Assembly: GCF_016862275.1 (NCBI RefSeq)
Contig: NZ_BOMQ01000060.1
Coordinates: forward strand, 1 to 64,000
Direction: 5' to 3'
Source: Actinoplanes nipponensis
GTDB lineage: Bacteria; Actinomycetota; Actinomycetes; Mycobacteriales; Micromonosporaceae
Length of the DNA stretch: 64,000 nt
A program made the position numbers and the translations under genes. Shown here piece by piece: positions 24,275 through 32,583 of the stretch (within the stretch, counting starts at the first letter, position 1; each line of letters opens with the position of its first letter). Under the pieces are notes generated by a model. The model made no database searches. It saw nothing but the letters and a program-made list of their open reading frames with translations, and was not told where the DNA came from.

Positions 24275-25306
24275 TCAGCGCAGCTGGCGCCAGCGGTCCA
24301 GCAGAGCGGCTTCTCGCTCGGCGGATAGGCCGTGCTCGGCCGCTCGGGCCGCCTCGCCTTGCTCCTCCTTGACGGCCTCGCCCCCGCCGGTCATCCACGA
24401 CCAGGTGTCCGCCACGGTCTCGCGCAGAGGACGGCAGGTCAGCCCGGCCGCCTGGGCTCGGCTGCTGTCCACGTTCCAGACGCCGGCGCGGGTACGCCAC
24501 AACGGCAATTCCGTCCACTCACCGACTCCTTGCTGTGCAAGCCAGGTCGGATCGACCCACACCGGTTCAGCGCCGGCCGCGGTGACCTCGGCGCACGCGT
24601 CGACGAGGTCGGCGAACGAGGCGTGCCCAATCGGGGCGGTGACGTTGATGTCGCCGGCGATCCGCTGCCGCGCGCACCGCAGTGCGAACGCGGCGAGATC
24701 GCGGGCATCGATCGGCTGAATCGGTCGGTCCGCTGGCGCGGGGGCGAGCATCTGCCCGCCTGCGGCCGCCCGCAGCAGCCACCACGGCAGCCGGCCGACG
24801 TACTCGTGCGGTCCGAGGATCACGCCCGGTCGCAGCACCGTCGTACGCTCGTCGCCGATCGCTTGTCGAACGGCCTGCTCGCATCCGGCCTTCAGGGTGC
24901 CGTACTGGATGAGCTCGCCGTGCTCTGCGGCGTAGTCGGCGTCCGCGTCGACTGGGCACTCGTAGCGAGCTGAATTCTCCGACAGTGGCAGGTCAGGCCA
25001 TCCGGTGTAGGCGTTCACGGTCGACATGACCACGTAGTGCCCGACAACCGGCGCGAGCGCCAACGCTCCTCGGTAGGTATCGCGTGGTGTGAAGGCGATG
25101 CAGTCGATCACGGCGTCCCAGGGGCCGTGCGACGCGAGCCGCCGGAAGTCCTCCACGCTGGTGCGATCGCCGTGGACCGCGTCGACCTCGGGCAGGTCGG
25201 GGTGGGTGCCGCGGTTGAATGTGCTCACCTGCCAACCGTCCGCGAGCGCCACCTCCGCGATCGAACGTCCCAAGAACCATGACCCGCCGAGAATGAGCAG
25301 CCGCAT
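24275..25306 (-). CDS. NAD-dependent epimerase/dehydratase-family protein
   Basis: 343 residues from the ATG at 25306, at the start of the nucleotide-binding strand 'MRLLILGGSWFLGRSIAE' (GGxxFxG, extended SDR). 'DAVIDCIAFTP', 'YVVMSTVNAYTGW' and 'YGTLKAGCEQAV' (YxxxK catalytic pair) follow. The C-terminus is a helical substrate domain. An ATG 12 bases earlier is possible. Family members reduce or epimerise sugar nucleotides, or act as atypical SDRs. No sugar genes are nearby, so the substrate is open. Confidence 0.82.
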   Translation of the reverse strand: MRLLILGGSWFLGRSIAEVALADGWQVSTFNRGTHPDLPEVDAVHGDRTSVEDFRRLASHGPWDAVIDCIAFTPRDTYRGALALAPVVGHYVVMSTVNAYTGWPDLPLSENSARYECPVDADADYAAEHGELIQYGTLKAGCEQAVRQAIGDERTTVLRPGVILGPHEYVGRLPWWLLRAAAGGQMLAPAPADRPIQPIDARDLAAFALRCARQRIAGDINVTAPIGHASFADLVDACAEVTAAGAEPVWVDPTWLAQQGVGEWTELPLWRTRAGVWNVDSSRAQAAGLTCRPLRETVADTWSWMTGGGEAVKEEQGEAARAAEHGLSAEREAALLDRWRQLR

Positions 25307-25474
25307 GCCGGCCATCATCTCGCACGTGAGCGTTCGACGCTGCCGCCCTGCACGTCGTTGAACCGCTGCCATGGGCGCGCGTCGACATGCGGGATTCGCG
25401 TCGTCGGGAGCGCCGGAGGGCGCGAAGGCGGGCGGGCGCATGCGGACGGATCGCCGCGGGCGACCGCTTCACCC

Positions 25475-25966
25475 TTAGTCGATCTTGCGTTGCGACAGCC
25501 GGACAAGATCGGCGCTCGTCGCCCGGTACATGACCTTGCCCGACGCCTGAGGCGCATCCAACTTTGCATAAAATGCCTGGGCAGCAGTGTTGTCGGCGTC
25601 GGTTGTCCACTCCAACCGGCTGCTGCCGGCCTCGAGGGCGATTGCGCTCAACTCGGCCATCAGTGCGGTGCCGACCCCGTGCCCGCGGTGCGGCTCGCGG
25701 ACATACAGCTCCTTCACGAACAGCGACGTGGACACGCCGACGGCTGGCCACAGGAAGGTGTAACTCGCGAAACCGACCACCTCGGCGTCGTCGACAGCCA
25801 GCAGGACCCGGGCCGGCGGCGACGGGCTGCGAAGCACCAGCGCAATCTGAGCCTGCCACACATGGCGAGGCACCATCTCGACCGTCCCGTAGAACGCCTC
25901 CACCTCGTACAACAGGTCGGCGACGACGGACAGATCTTCAGGCCCCGCAGGGCGGAAGGCGATCAT
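25475..25966 (-). CDS. GNAT-family N-acetyltransferase
   Basis: 163 residues from the ATG at 25966. The acetyl-CoA loop 'REPHRGHGVGTALM' (about 95-108) carries the R/Q-x-x-G-x-G/A pattern. 'VLLAVDDAEVVGFASYTF' and 'VKELYVREPHRG' strands plus a C-terminal 'RLEWTTDADNTAAQAFYAKL' segment complete the fold. The longer frame upstream overlaps the divergent asparaginase gene and is rejected. It is a stand-alone gene, and its substrate (small amine or protein N-terminus) is unknown. Confidence 0.82.
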   Translation of the reverse strand: MIAFRPAGPEDLSVVADLLYEVEAFYGTVEMVPRHVWQAQIALVLRSPSPPARVLLAVDDAEVVGFASYTFLWPAVGVSTSLFVKELYVREPHRGHGVGTALMAELSAIALEAGSSRLEWTTDADNTAAQAFYAKLDAPQASGKVMYRATSADLVRLSQRKID

Positions 25967-26095
25967 CGCGAGGGCTCCATGAAGTCGAAAGGTTCCGCTT
26001 AGGCGCGGCGGCGCGAGCTTGCTCTGGCCGCGCGCGGTCACCGCGGCGGCTAGGCTTCCCGATCGATCGTTGCAGCGAAACAGGAAGGTCGCACT

Positions 26096-27196
26096 GTGGC
26101 CGACGAGACCAGCACCCCGGCGCCACGCGTCCTCGTCATCGCGCTGGGCGGAACCATCGCCATGACCGCGGCCGACTCCGGAGGAGTCACCCCGTCGCTG
26201 ACTGCCCGGCAACTGGTCGACGCGGTCCCCGGGCTCGGCGAGACCGGCATCGACATCGACGTGCTGACCTTCCGCAGCAAGCCCGGCGCCTCCTTGACCA
26301 TCGACGACCTCACCGCGCTGACCACCCGGCTCGGCGACTATTGGGACGCCGGCATCACCGGGGTCGTGATCACCCAAGGCACCGACACGATCGAGGAAAG
26401 CGCTTACGCCCTCGACCTGCTCCACGCTGGTCCACAGCCGCTTGTGGTGACCGGCGCGATGCGCAACCCGACCCTGGCCGGTGCCGACGGCCCCGCCAAC
26501 CTCCTCGCCGCGATCCAGGTCGCCGCCAGCAGCGCCGCCCGCGGCCTGGGCTGTGTCGTGGTCCTCGCCGACGAGATCCACGCCGCGCGCCGCGTGCGCA
26601 AAACCCATTCGACCAGCATCGCGACGTTCGCCTCGCCGAACGGCGGCCCGCTCGGCTACCTCGTCGAAGGCCACGTCACGATCGCCAACCACATCTCCGG
26701 CCGCCTTGTCGTTCCCGCCGGCCACCAGTCGGCGCCGCTCGTACGGCTCTACACCGCGACGCTCGGCGATGATGGCGCCCCGCTGGCCGCCCTTGCCGCC
26801 GGCGCCGACGGGCTCGTCGTGGCCGGCTTCGGCGTCGGCCACGTCCCGGAAAGCTGGGTGCCGGCCCTAACGGAGGCTGCGAGCCGGATCCCGGTCGTAC
26901 TCACCTCCCGTACCGGCAGCGGCCCCGTCCTCGCCGGGACCTACGGCTTCCCCGGCTCGGAGCGCGACCTCATCAGCCGCGGTCTGATCCCCGCCGGTTT
27001 CCTCGACCCGTACAAGGCCCGGATCCTGCTGCACCTGGCGCTCGCCGCTGGAGCGGACCGGGATCAGGTTTCGGCAGCGTTCGCGGCCACCGCCGAGCTG
27101 CCAGGCAGTCGAGGATGGCCGTGGGCCGCCGAGACGCCGCCGTCAGTTCACGCCCTGGCCCGTGCTACTGATCCAGTACGGATCTCCAAGGCGTAG
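26096..27196 (+). CDS. L-asparaginase family protein
   Basis: 366 residues from a GTG at 26096 with an AGGAAGG ribosome site 7 bases upstream and a TAGGCT -10-like box about 40 bases upstream. The two asparaginase signatures are present: 'ALGGTIAM' (about 16-23, catalytic Thr) and 'VVITQGTDTIEE' (second catalytic Thr-Asp). Without a signal peptide it should be cytoplasmic. Its reaction would be hydrolysis of L-asparagine or a related amide to aspartate and ammonia. Confidence 0.9.
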   Translation: MADETSTPAPRVLVIALGGTIAMTAADSGGVTPSLTARQLVDAVPGLGETGIDIDVLTFRSKPGASLTIDDLTALTTRLGDYWDAGITGVVITQGTDTIEESAYALDLLHAGPQPLVVTGAMRNPTLAGADGPANLLAAIQVAASSAARGLGCVVVLADEIHAARRVRKTHSTSIATFASPNGGPLGYLVEGHVTIANHISGRLVVPAGHQSAPLVRLYTATLGDDGAPLAALAAGADGLVVAGFGVGHVPESWVPALTEAASRIPVVLTSRTGSGPVLAGTYGFPGSERDLISRGLIPAGFLDPYKARILLHLALAAGADRDQVSAAFAATAELPGSRGWPWAAETPPSVHALARATDPVRISKA

Positions 27197-27281
27197 ATCT
27201 CGGACACGATTAACACCCCACCCGCGCCGTAGGTAGATCTCCACAAGAGAACCTGGAAGTTCGAGCAGACAGGAGTGCGTC

Positions 27282-28103
27282 ATGCCGTCCGAGGCTACTG
27301 TGCGATTCCGGTCCCTTGATGGACTCGAGCTGGTCGGCGACCTGATCGTTCCCGACAAACCTGCGACGATCGGTGTGGTGCAGGTCCACGGCGGCGGCGT
27401 CACCCGGCACGAGGCAGGGTTCTTCGACCGCATGGCCGCCGGCCTGTCGGCAGCTGGCGCCGCGGCGTTGCGTTTCGACCTGCGCGGACACGGCGAATCA
27501 GGCGGCAACCAAGAAGACCTCACGATCGCCAGCGTGCTCAACGACATCGGCAGCGCGTTCGCGTTCCTGCGCGAAGCCACGAACGTCGAGACCACCTCGC
27601 TGGTCGGGCAAAGCTTCGGCGGCGGGATCTGCGCCTACTACGCGGCGAAGCGGCCGCAGGACGTCGACCGCCTGGTCATGCTGTGCCCGCGCATCGACTA
27701 CAAGAAGCGCACGATCGACGATCGCCCGTACTGGGTGAACGATCAGTTGCAGCCGGAACAAGCGGCTGAGCTGGCTAAACAGGGATTCCTGCAGTACTCG
27801 CCGACGTTGCGGCACGGACCCGGGTTCCTGAACGAGGTGTTCTGGGTGCAGCCGCACACTGTGCTCGGCGAGATCCAGGCGCCGACGTTGATCGTGCACG
27901 GCACCGCCGACACCCTTGTGCCGATCGACACCAGCCTGGCGGCCATGACGAAACTCAACGCCGCCTCGTCCTTACTCACGATCGAGGGCGCTCAGCACGG
28001 CTTCGCCGTCGACGGCGACCCGAAATATCTCAATCCGCAAAGCCAGCAGTGGCAGACCCAGGTGATTCAAGCGGTCGCCGAATGGACGACTCGTACGCGG
28101 TAA
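27282..28103 (+). CDS. Alpha/beta hydrolase
   Basis: 273 residues with a GGAG ribosome site. Oxyanion region 'VQVHGGGVTRHEAG', 'RFDLRGHGESGG', nucleophile elbow 'LVGQSFGG' (G-x-S-x-G), acid in 'HGTADTLVP' and catalytic His in 'IEGAQHGF' form a full serine-hydrolase triad. It is about 85 bases after the asparaginase gene and may be co-transcribed. Its 3' end overlaps the convergent XRE gene by 74 bases. It is an esterase/acyl-peptidase-type enzyme of unknown substrate. Confidence 0.87.
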   Translation: MPSEATVRFRSLDGLELVGDLIVPDKPATIGVVQVHGGGVTRHEAGFFDRMAAGLSAAGAAALRFDLRGHGESGGNQEDLTIASVLNDIGSAFAFLREATNVETTSLVGQSFGGGICAYYAAKRPQDVDRLVMLCPRIDYKKRTIDDRPYWVNDQLQPEQAAELAKQGFLQYSPTLRHGPGFLNEVFWVQPHTVLGEIQAPTLIVHGTADTLVPIDTSLAAMTKLNAASSLLTIEGAQHGFAVDGDPKYLNPQSQQWQTQVIQAVAEWTTRTR

Positions 28104-29424
28104 GCGCGTCGTCGAGCGCGGCAACCGCATCGCGTTTCTGCCAAGGCGTCAACGCAGCCCGCGTCGCCACGACCGCGCGATGAGTACGCCGCGATCCCGT
28201 CCGAACGGACGCGGTGAGGGCTTCGTACGCCTGCTCGGCGGCGAGGTCGGGCGCCTGAGCTTGAGCGAGCGCGAAAGCCTGCCGGGCCTGGAAATATCCG
28301 GCGTCGCGCAGCGACAACCCGCCTGCGCTGAGGCCGGCCTCATACAACGGGGCTGCGCGTTCCGGCTCCGCGGCTTCGATCCAGCACGACGCCTCGCGCA
28401 GGGTCAGATCCTCGCCCGCCGAGGCGTCGCGCGCCTGCTCGACCGTGGAATCCAGATCGACGGTCTGCCCGAGCATCAGATCGCCGCGAGCGACCTGGAG
28501 CAACGCCTCGCCGTAGAACCGTGCTGACAACTGCCAAGGACCTTCGATCGCCGCGCGGGCGAAGAGACGAACGCGAAGGGCGGATCGAGCCTCGTACGCC
28601 ATCTGCGACTTGCGCAACAGGACGAAGCCCTGCCAGGACATGTCGCCACACAACTGGGCGTAATCCATCGCCCGGTCATACCAGTAACCGGCTTGCACCG
28701 GGTCGGCGAGATCTCTGAAGAGCCAGCCGACGAACTCGGCAGCTTCCGCCCCCAGCACCAGGACATCACTTCGCACCTTCTCGGGCACGTCCGGTGCGAC
28801 CGCTTCCACTACGTCGATGACGCCCTTGGCCGTTGCCAGCGCCGACGCCGCGCCGTAACGGCCGTCAAGAGCCTTGGCCATCTCGAGCTGGACCCGGAAC
28901 GCGTCGACGAATCGCGCGTCGGCGTATCGGGCGGGGTCGGCCATGGCCTGGCGGACACGATCGGCCCCGTCCGACGCCGTCGCCGACGCGGTGGCGAGGG
29001 GGTGAGCCGACGCGGCGATGCCGGATAGCACCGCTGAAGAGGTCGCCACGTCGGAACAGCTCGGCACGGTTCGTTGCCGACGTCTCGCGGTCGCCGGAGG
29101 CAATGCCGCCGGTCGTGCGCCCGTGGTTCGGCTCGACGCGATCGCGTCGAGCTCATGCAGCCGCTGTGCGGCGCGCTCGGCGTTGATCCGCTCGTATTTT
29201 CTGACCAGAACGCCACCGGTCTTAAGCACGATGTCGCAGGCGTGCCAGAAGTCCCGGCTCACGCGTTGCCGGCCAGTTTCGACATTCGCGATGGTGCTGC
29301 GCCCGTAGTGGATCTCCTCGCGTGCGGCGAACCGCCGCTGCGTATAGCCGGCAGCGCTGCGACGCCCCGCCAGCTCCTCACCGAGGAGCTGCCAGGGGTC
29401 GGCGCCGTCGTGCTGGTCCGGCAT
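28030..29424 (-). CDS. XRE-family helix-turn-helix regulator (separate subfamily)
   Basis: 464 residues from the ATG at 29424. Helix-turn-helix 'YTQRRFAAREEIHYGRSTIANVETGRQ' (about 27-53) is followed by an Ala-rich linker and helical repeats with 'AIEGPWQLSARFYGEALLQ' and 'EASCWIEAAEPERAAPLYEAGLSAGG'. It is related in plan, but not closely in sequence, to the three paralogues, and its upstream region lacks TTGTCGGA units. Its stop lies inside the alpha/beta hydrolase gene on the other strand. It probably regulates itself or its neighbours; the ligand is unknown. Confidence 0.8.
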   Translation of the reverse strand: MPDQHDGADPWQLLGEELAGRRSAAGYTQRRFAAREEIHYGRSTIANVETGRQRVSRDFWHACDIVLKTGGVLVRKYERINAERAAQRLHELDAIASSRTTGARPAALPPATARRRQRTVPSCSDVATSSAVLSGIAASAHPLATASATASDGADRVRQAMADPARYADARFVDAFRVQLEMAKALDGRYGAASALATAKGVIDVVEAVAPDVPEKVRSDVLVLGAEAAEFVGWLFRDLADPVQAGYWYDRAMDYAQLCGDMSWQGFVLLRKSQMAYEARSALRVRLFARAAIEGPWQLSARFYGEALLQVARGDLMLGQTVDLDSTVEQARDASAGEDLTLREASCWIEAAEPERAAPLYEAGLSAGGLSLRDAGYFQARQAFALAQAQAPDLAAEQAYEALTASVRTGSRRTHRAVVATRAALTPWQKRDAVAALDDALTAYESSIRRPLESPGSATAGFAD

Positions 29425-29799
29425 GCTGGCCTCCGCGTCGATGTCGTTCGACCTGCGCACGTACCCCGAGTCCGAACGGTCCGGTAGGTCGTAGTGTGGC
29501 GTGGTGGACGGTGTTCGCGCCACAACTCCCTGGCAGCCCAGCACGGTTGACCCGGCCGGGGACGGTGCTGGCGAGTTCGTGGCGAATACGGACCTGGATC
29601 GACCTAACCAAGCCCTCCGGTATGAACGTGGACGCTCGGGCCAGACCCCAGGAAACCTACCGGGGACATTGTCGGAGATGGGCGCTGCGCAGCCGACAAC
29701 TCACGCCGGTGGACTACGCTGTTTCCACCGTCGGGTAGCCGGAAGGGCGACGCGCCGCGGCGGTCCCGAGCCGGCGTTACGCGCGAAGCGGGGGTTGAG
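29425..29799. other. Intergenic region between two divergent XRE genes
   Basis: 375 bases hold site E and the conserved leader of XRE regulator 3. I see no convincing coding frame; the frames here are short and have no ribosome sites. The half nearest the minus-strand regulator shows no TTGTCGGA unit. Confidence 0.6.
29669..29720 (+). promoter_or_regulatory. Operator/promoter of XRE regulator 3 (site E)
   Basis: A single TTGTCGGA (29669-29676) and inverted GCCGACAA (29692-29699) are 15 bases apart. CCGACA (29693-29698) and TACGCT (29715-29720) keep the 16-base spacing seen at sites C and D. A degenerate upstream unit (around TACCGGGGA, 29658-29666) stands where the second repeat would be. 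Confidence 0.72.
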
Positions 29800-31269
29800 G
29801 TGGCTGATCCGCAAGCTGTTCGAGCTGCGTGGCGCGACTTAGGCCGGTTGCTGGCCCAAAAACGGAAAGCGGCGCACCTGAGTCAGCAGGAGCTCGCCGG
29901 ACAAACGGAGTACAGCCGTAGCAGCATTGCCAATATTGAGACCGGCCTCCAACACGTCAACAGAGCGTTTTGGGAAGTAGTAGACGCTCTACTAGGCGCA
30001 AACGCGGAGCTTCTAAAGGCGTATGACAACGCCGAAGCATTTCAACGAGCGCACCAACGCCCGAGCTTGGAAACTCCAGCATCCGGCGTTGACCTGCTCC
30101 ATCCGGCCATCGCGCAGTCATCGCCCGCCCCGCGATTACTCCAGGACCGGCCTGACGTGGCGGCTGACGATGCTTCAGGTGCGACTATCGGCGCCCACCG
30201 GAGCAACGCTAAAGGTCTACCGAAGCTGCCCGGCCAGCGGGCAACGTTAACGGTCCCGCACGGCGGGGTTGACGCGGACGTCGCGGGAGGCATCTCCGGG
30301 ACAGGTGAAGATATCGTCGATGTCCTTGACCGGATTCAGAACCTGTATCGCGCCGTCGATCCCGTAGTCATATCCGGCCTCGAAAGTAGCATGTCCACCA
30401 TGCTCGTGGAGTATGAGACGTGGGAGCGAGGGCGCTTCATTAGATCGCTGGTCAAAAAACGCGTCTTTGTGGATAGTCTGATCTCTCAGAGCATGCAGCC
30501 AAGGCAGCGCCAGAGGCTATTTCGGGTGGCCGGCAAAGTTTCGGGTCTGCTTGGCTACGTCGAGGTGGGGCGTGAAGATTATGCGCTTGCTCGCGCGTAC
30601 TGTGCAGAATCATTTCGTCTCGCGGAACTTGCCGAAGACTCAGATCTTCAAGCCTGGGCCCGAGGCATGCAGAGCTTCTGCGAATACTATGCTCGTAACT
30701 ACGAAGAGGCTCTGGCTATCGCCTTGGATGGCCTTTCATACGCGGGAACCGGGCCGCAGAGTGTTCGTCTTACGATCAACGGAGTCGCCCGCGCAGCGGG
30801 AAAACTTGGCGACAAGGTCGGAGTGCAGCGAGCGGTTGAACGCGCATATAGACTGATGTCTCAGAATGAGGTGCCGACGGGACTTCCGTCGAGCGTGTCT
30901 CTCCAGTGCTACAGCTCGGCACAAACCGCTAGCAATGCGGTAACAGCATACGTATCGCTTGGAGACCCCGCCCGCGTGCAAGAGTTCGCGACCCTCGCCT
31001 TGCCTGATATCAAAGTATCGGCGTCGCCGTGGAGTCAAGCGCTCCTAAAAATTGATTTGTCTACTTCGATGCTCATGGCTCGTGACGCGGATCTGGAACG
31101 CGCTTGCCGTGTGACGATGGACGCGCTCAAGATTTCTTCGGGATACCCCATCGTTTCCATTCGGCGGCGTGTTCTCGAATTCATGGGAGCCGCCGAGCGG
31201 CGCTGGGGCAGAGTTTCCGGCCTCGACGAGGTCAGAGAAAGACTGGAAGCCTGGAGCAGGGATTGCTGA
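29800..31269 (+). CDS. XRE-family helix-turn-helix regulator 3
   Basis: 489 residues from a GTG at 29800 in the conserved GCGAAGCGGGGGTTGAG-GTG context. The first 80 residues are nearly those of regulator 1 ('LSQQELAGQTEYSRSSIANI'). The rest differs and has AT-richer composition: a linker to about 165, then helical segments ('SGLLGYVEVGREDYALARAY', 'GMQSFCEYYARNYEEALAIA') in TPR style. The 3' end overlaps the start of the 2H phosphoesterase gene, so it forms an operon with it, parallel to the XRE 1/phosphotransferase pair. Confidence 0.84.
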   Translation: MADPQAVRAAWRDLGRLLAQKRKAAHLSQQELAGQTEYSRSSIANIETGLQHVNRAFWEVVDALLGANAELLKAYDNAEAFQRAHQRPSLETPASGVDLLHPAIAQSSPAPRLLQDRPDVAADDASGATIGAHRSNAKGLPKLPGQRATLTVPHGGVDADVAGGISGTGEDIVDVLDRIQNLYRAVDPVVISGLESSMSTMLVEYETWERGRFIRSLVKKRVFVDSLISQSMQPRQRQRLFRVAGKVSGLLGYVEVGREDYALARAYCAESFRLAELAEDSDLQAWARGMQSFCEYYARNYEEALAIALDGLSYAGTGPQSVRLTINGVARAAGKLGDKVGVQRAVERAYRLMSQNEVPTGLPSSVSLQCYSSAQTASNAVTAYVSLGDPARVQEFATLALPDIKVSASPWSQALLKIDLSTSMLMARDADLERACRVTMDALKISSGYPIVSIRRRVLEFMGAAERRWGRVSGLDEVRERLEAWSRDC

Positions 31270-31952
31270 ACGGAGATAGCCAACCGTCACCTGAGCTGGA
31301 GAACTTCCGCAAGGTGCGGCGTGTGGCCAACCACTGGGCTCGACCCGGAGGTGGCCCCGCGAATCGATCTTTCTATTGGTATCTTACTTTTCCGCGTGGG
31401 CGTCAACTGCGTGAACTCGCACGGCGATGCCAAAAAGAAATCTCCTTCTCGTATTACGACTTAACCCCGCTTGACGATCTTCATCTGACGGTGAACCGTG
31501 TCGCCTACCAGAACACTGTCGGTGCCTCCGATCTGGACGCGGTTATTGCCAAGGCGAGAGAAGTCTGCCAGTCGGTGACGGCCTTCACGGTTTCTGTTGG
31601 CCGGCTTTCAGGGACCCCGGGCGCGCTTGGCTTCAACGTTTCGCCCTATGAGCCCCTGCGTAACCTTCACGATCGCCTGACGGCAGCAACACTTCAGGTA
31701 TTACCGGATGCCCCGGTCAAGCATCGCGAGTTCCATGCCCACGTGGCTGTCGCTTACGGCAATGCCGATGTCCCGTCAGCCGAGGCAGTTGCTGTCGTGG
31801 AGCAGTTGCACCGTCTCCCGGAAGCTGACGTACTGGTCGACGGCGTGTCGCTGGTGCTGCTTGAGCGAGACCATCGTTCCTACCGGTGGCAGACCGTAGA
31901 GACTGTGGCGTTCGCCAAGGCACACGATGCCGACAGCGCCACCTCGTGCTAG
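31263..31952 (+). CDS. 2H phosphoesterase / 2'-5' RNA ligase-like protein
   Basis: 229 residues from a TTG at 31263 that overlaps the XRE stop and has GGAG 6 bases upstream; a start further up would lie inside the XRE gene. Two motif regions of the 2H fold are visible: 'LHLTVNRV' (about 78-85) and 'FHAHVAVAYG' (about 157-166). The second has Val where the usual H-x-T/S-x motif has Thr or Ser, so activity may be altered. Enzymes of this fold open cyclic phosphates or 2'-5' linkages in RNA or small molecules. The product may be regulated by, or act on, a nucleotide signal sensed by the XRE partner. Confidence 0.72.
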   Translation: MLNGDSQPSPELENFRKVRRVANHWARPGGGPANRSFYWYLTFPRGRQLRELARRCQKEISFSYYDLTPLDDLHLTVNRVAYQNTVGASDLDAVIAKAREVCQSVTAFTVSVGRLSGTPGALGFNVSPYEPLRNLHDRLTAATLQVLPDAPVKHREFHAHVAVAYGNADVPSAEAVAVVEQLHRLPEADVLVDGVSLVLLERDHRSYRWQTVETVAFAKAHDADSATSC

Positions 31953-32015
31953 ATCCGTCCGCAGCCCACCCCGGCAGCCACAAACCTGAAGCTCCGTACC
32001 AGACGCGCCCAGGCA

Positions 32016-32034
32016 TTGTCGGAACTTTGTCGGA
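32016..32034 (+). promoter_or_regulatory. Tandem TTGTCGGA units, site F1
   Basis: Two perfect TTGTCGGA units at 32016-32023 and 32027-32034 have the 11-base period of the other sites. No CCGACAA half-site lies downstream, so this may be a partial or decayed copy. Confidence 0.6.
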
Positions 32035-32208
32035 GTGCCGCTGAGGCGCGCTGACATTGAACGCGAGACGTCCGACGCCCGGCGAGCCTGTGAGGGACGC
32101 CGAGGATGCTCGGTGCGGAAAGCCTGCTCAACGACCCTGCCCCCGGCGCAAGCGAAGACGGCTAACTGGCCCCACCGAAACCGAATCCAGCTCATGAAGG
32201 TCGAAGGA

Positions 32209-32241
32209 TTGTCGGAGTGCGGCGGCGACTCTTTCCGACAT
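32209..32241 (+). promoter_or_regulatory. Inverted TTGTCGGA/TCCGACAT operator, site F2
   Basis: TTGTCGGA (32209-32216) and TCCGACAT (32234-32241) are separated by 17 bases, the same spacing as in site B. No TACGCT box follows. The nearest downstream gene is the FxLD methyltransferase about 340 bases away. Confidence 0.55.
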
Positions 32242-32583
32242 CGGCCACCGCCTGATTGACTCCTTGCATAGCCAGGGAGCGTCCTTTTAAGGGTTCGTTG
32301 CAGGTCAGCGTCCTGATAGATCGCACCATGTGCAAGTTGCACGTCCGATCACCTGGCGCTCGCGTCCAACTGGCCCGAACATCTTGACGGAATAGCGGTC
32401 TCATTCCGTGAGGAATGGCAAGTCTGCGCCTGAACCCCGGGCACTGGACGCCGCGGTCGTCTGTCTACACCGATAACTCGCCGCCGGCGTACGGCGAGTC
32501 GCGGCTCGACGCACGGAGTCGGGCCGCGAAGAGTTACGGCGGCTGCCCGGTCGGGCGGCCTTGATCGAGAAGGAGAGCACCGC

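Larger units (their letters stand above)
31953..32583. other. Intergenic region upstream of the lanthipeptide operon
   Basis: 631 bases with no gene I can support. It carries a tandem TTGTCGGA pair (32016-32034), an inverted operator (32209-32241) and a small ATTCC-GTGA-GGAAT inverted repeat (32403-32416). An AAGGAGAG ribosome site precedes the methyltransferase start at 32584. The long distance leaves room for a leader transcript. Confidence 0.55.

Noticed and set aside
25564..26772. Plus-strand frame of 402 codons over the GNAT gene and the asparaginase start
   Set aside because: Arg-rich shadow in a different frame from the asparaginase signatures.
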